Source of the DNA: an uncultured bacterium
Lineage (GTDB): Bacteria > Planctomycetota > Phycisphaerae > Phycisphaerales > UBA1924
Length of the DNA stretch: 5,060 bases
Direction: 5' to 3'
Assembly: GCA_938003595.1 (NCBI GenBank)
Contig: CALKYH010000302.1
Location: forward strand, 1 to 5,060
In this document: positions 4,426 through 5,060 of the stretch, piece by piece
How positions within the stretch are numbered: the first letter of the stretch is position 1
Layout of the letters: the number at the start of each line of letters is the position of its first letter
Notes under the pieces: model-generated
What the model saw: the letters and a program-made list of their open reading frames with translations, nothing else
Database searches by the model: none
What the model was told of the DNA's origin: nothing
Made by a program: the position numbers and the translations under genes

Positions 4426-5060
4426 ATGGCCGTCATCCGCAGAGCCGACGCCTCGACGATCGCCCGAGACGCGATCGTGCTCGACCTGGCCGAGATCGGC
4501 CTGCAGGCCGAGCGCATGCTCGAGCGCGCGCGCCAGGAGGCGGAGCGCATCGTGGGCGAGGCCCGCGCCGAGCGCGGCCGGCTGACCGAGAGCGCCTCGA
4601 AGGAGGGCTTCGCCAAGGGCCACGCCGAGGGCCACGCCAAGGGGCTGGCCGAGGGCGGCGCCAAGGGCCTCGCCGAAGCGCGGGCGGCGGCGGCGGCCCG
4701 GATCGAGAGCACGATGCAGGCCTGGAGCGAGGGGCTGGACGCGTTCGAGTCCGCGCGAGAGGCGATGCTGGTGCAGTCCAAGACCGATGTGCTGGCGCTG
4801 GCGCTCACTGCGGCGAAGAAGGTCGTGAAGCGCGCCGTGGCCTGCGACCCCCAGATCGTCCTGGCGCAGATGGAGGCGGCGGTGTCGCGGGTGGTCGGGG
4901 CGTCGAAGATGACGATCGCGGTGCACCCGGACGACCTGGCGACCGCGGCGGAGGATGCGCCAGCGCTGCTGGAGCGGATCGGCTCCGGCGCGCACGCGTC
5001 GGTCGTGGCGGATGCGTCCCTGCCCCGGGGCTCGTGCGCGGTGCGGACCTCGCGCGGGCG
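4426..5060 (+). CDS. fliH: Flagellar export ATPase regulator FliH, N-terminal 211 residues (partial at the window edge)
   Basis: FliH dimers bind the FliI ATPase and anchor it to the C ring, acting like the peripheral stalk of F/V-type ATPases. About 211 codons are visible, with no stop before the edge. Residues about 26-56 form a charged coiled-coil-like helix (LQAERMLERARQEAERIV). Glycines 61, 65, 69, 73, 77 and 81 form the GxxxG repeat diagnostic of FliH. The C-terminal domain begins near 110 and includes a helix about 116-140, AVHPDDL at about 165-171 and ADASLPRGSCAVRTSRG near the end, matching the family pattern D-x-x-L-x-x-GGC-x-V-x-T. The ATG at 4426 is in the same frame as the fliG stop (TAA 4396-4398), with no other start between. 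AGGAG (4419-4423) is only 2 nt from the ATG, while AAGGAA (4407-4412) is 13 nt away, so ribosome binding is not ideally spaced. fliI is expected next. Confidence 0.93.
   Translation, partial: MAVIRRADASTIARDAIVLDLAEIGLQAERMLERARQEAERIVGEARAERGRLTESASKEGFAKGHAEGHAKGLAEGGAKGLAEARAAAAARIESTMQAWSEGLDAFESAREAMLVQSKTDVLALALTAAKKVVKRAVACDPQIVLAQMEAAVSRVVGASKMTIAVHPDDLATAAEDAPALLERIGSGAHASVVADASLPRGSCAVRTSRG
4606..4677 (+). repeat. Three tandem 24-bp coding repeats (FliH GxxxG segment)
   Basis: Units at 4606-4629, 4630-4653 and 4654-4677 each encode G-x-A-K-G-x-A-E. The DNA units are imperfect copies that all keep GCCAAG at the centre. The pattern gives six glycines four residues apart and a strict K/E alternation. 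GxxxG runs are known in FliH; slippage between units could change the length of this segment. Confidence 0.85.

Noticed and set aside
1627..4995. A very long open frame on the minus strand (about 1120 codons)
   Set aside because: It runs antisense to fliF, fliG and fliH. Its product is dominated by Arg, His, Leu and Gln in low-complexity runs, as expected for the reverse of GC-rich codons. It has no family motif, and the sense genes are unmistakable.

Overview
This window is the head of a flagellar basal-body operon on the + strand of a very GC-rich bacterium. In order it holds the 3' end of a probable HD-GYP phosphodiesterase gene (1-126), then flgB, flgC, fliE, fliF, fliG and the first about 211 codons of fliH, which runs off the right edge. 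The lineage is not certain. The high G+C, the flgB-flgC-fliE-fliF-fliG-fliH order and the style of FlgC (start MYGSLDISTSG) suggest a Planctomycete, perhaps of the Phycisphaerae. That is inference; another deep-branching Gram-negative is possible.

The genes build the export-gate end of the flagellum. FliF forms the MS ring in the cytoplasmic membrane. FliG sits on the cytoplasmic FliF tail as the torque-receiving rotor/switch protein. FliE links the MS ring to the rod, FlgB and FlgC are proximal rod subunits, and FliH is the regulator/peripheral stalk of the export ATPase FliI, whose gene would be expected next. Every gene looks intact, with family-typical length and motifs. FliG keeps all five charged positions of the torque helix.

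Gene junctions are tight (27-42 bp) except for a 166-bp gap between fliE and fliF. Start choice is clear for fliE and fliF, where a strong Shine-Dalgarno points to an internal ATG rather than the longest open frame.

The less ordinary signals are regulatory. Two sigma-54 (-24/-12) promoter-like elements share 13 of 16 bases. One lies just ahead of flgB, placed so that the transcript would begin almost at the flgB AUG. The other is inside the 3' end of flgB, ahead of flgC, and is built with otherwise unused or rare codons. Three gene leaders (flgC, fliF, fliG) contain perfect hairpins that display GGA in the loop, which recalls CsrA/Rsm sites. The tetranucleotide ACGT is absent from the whole window, and codon choice at Asp-Val-type pairs bends to avoid it. 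I saw no mobile element, CRISPR array, RNA gene or novel gene system. No stretch over 300 bp lacks a gene.
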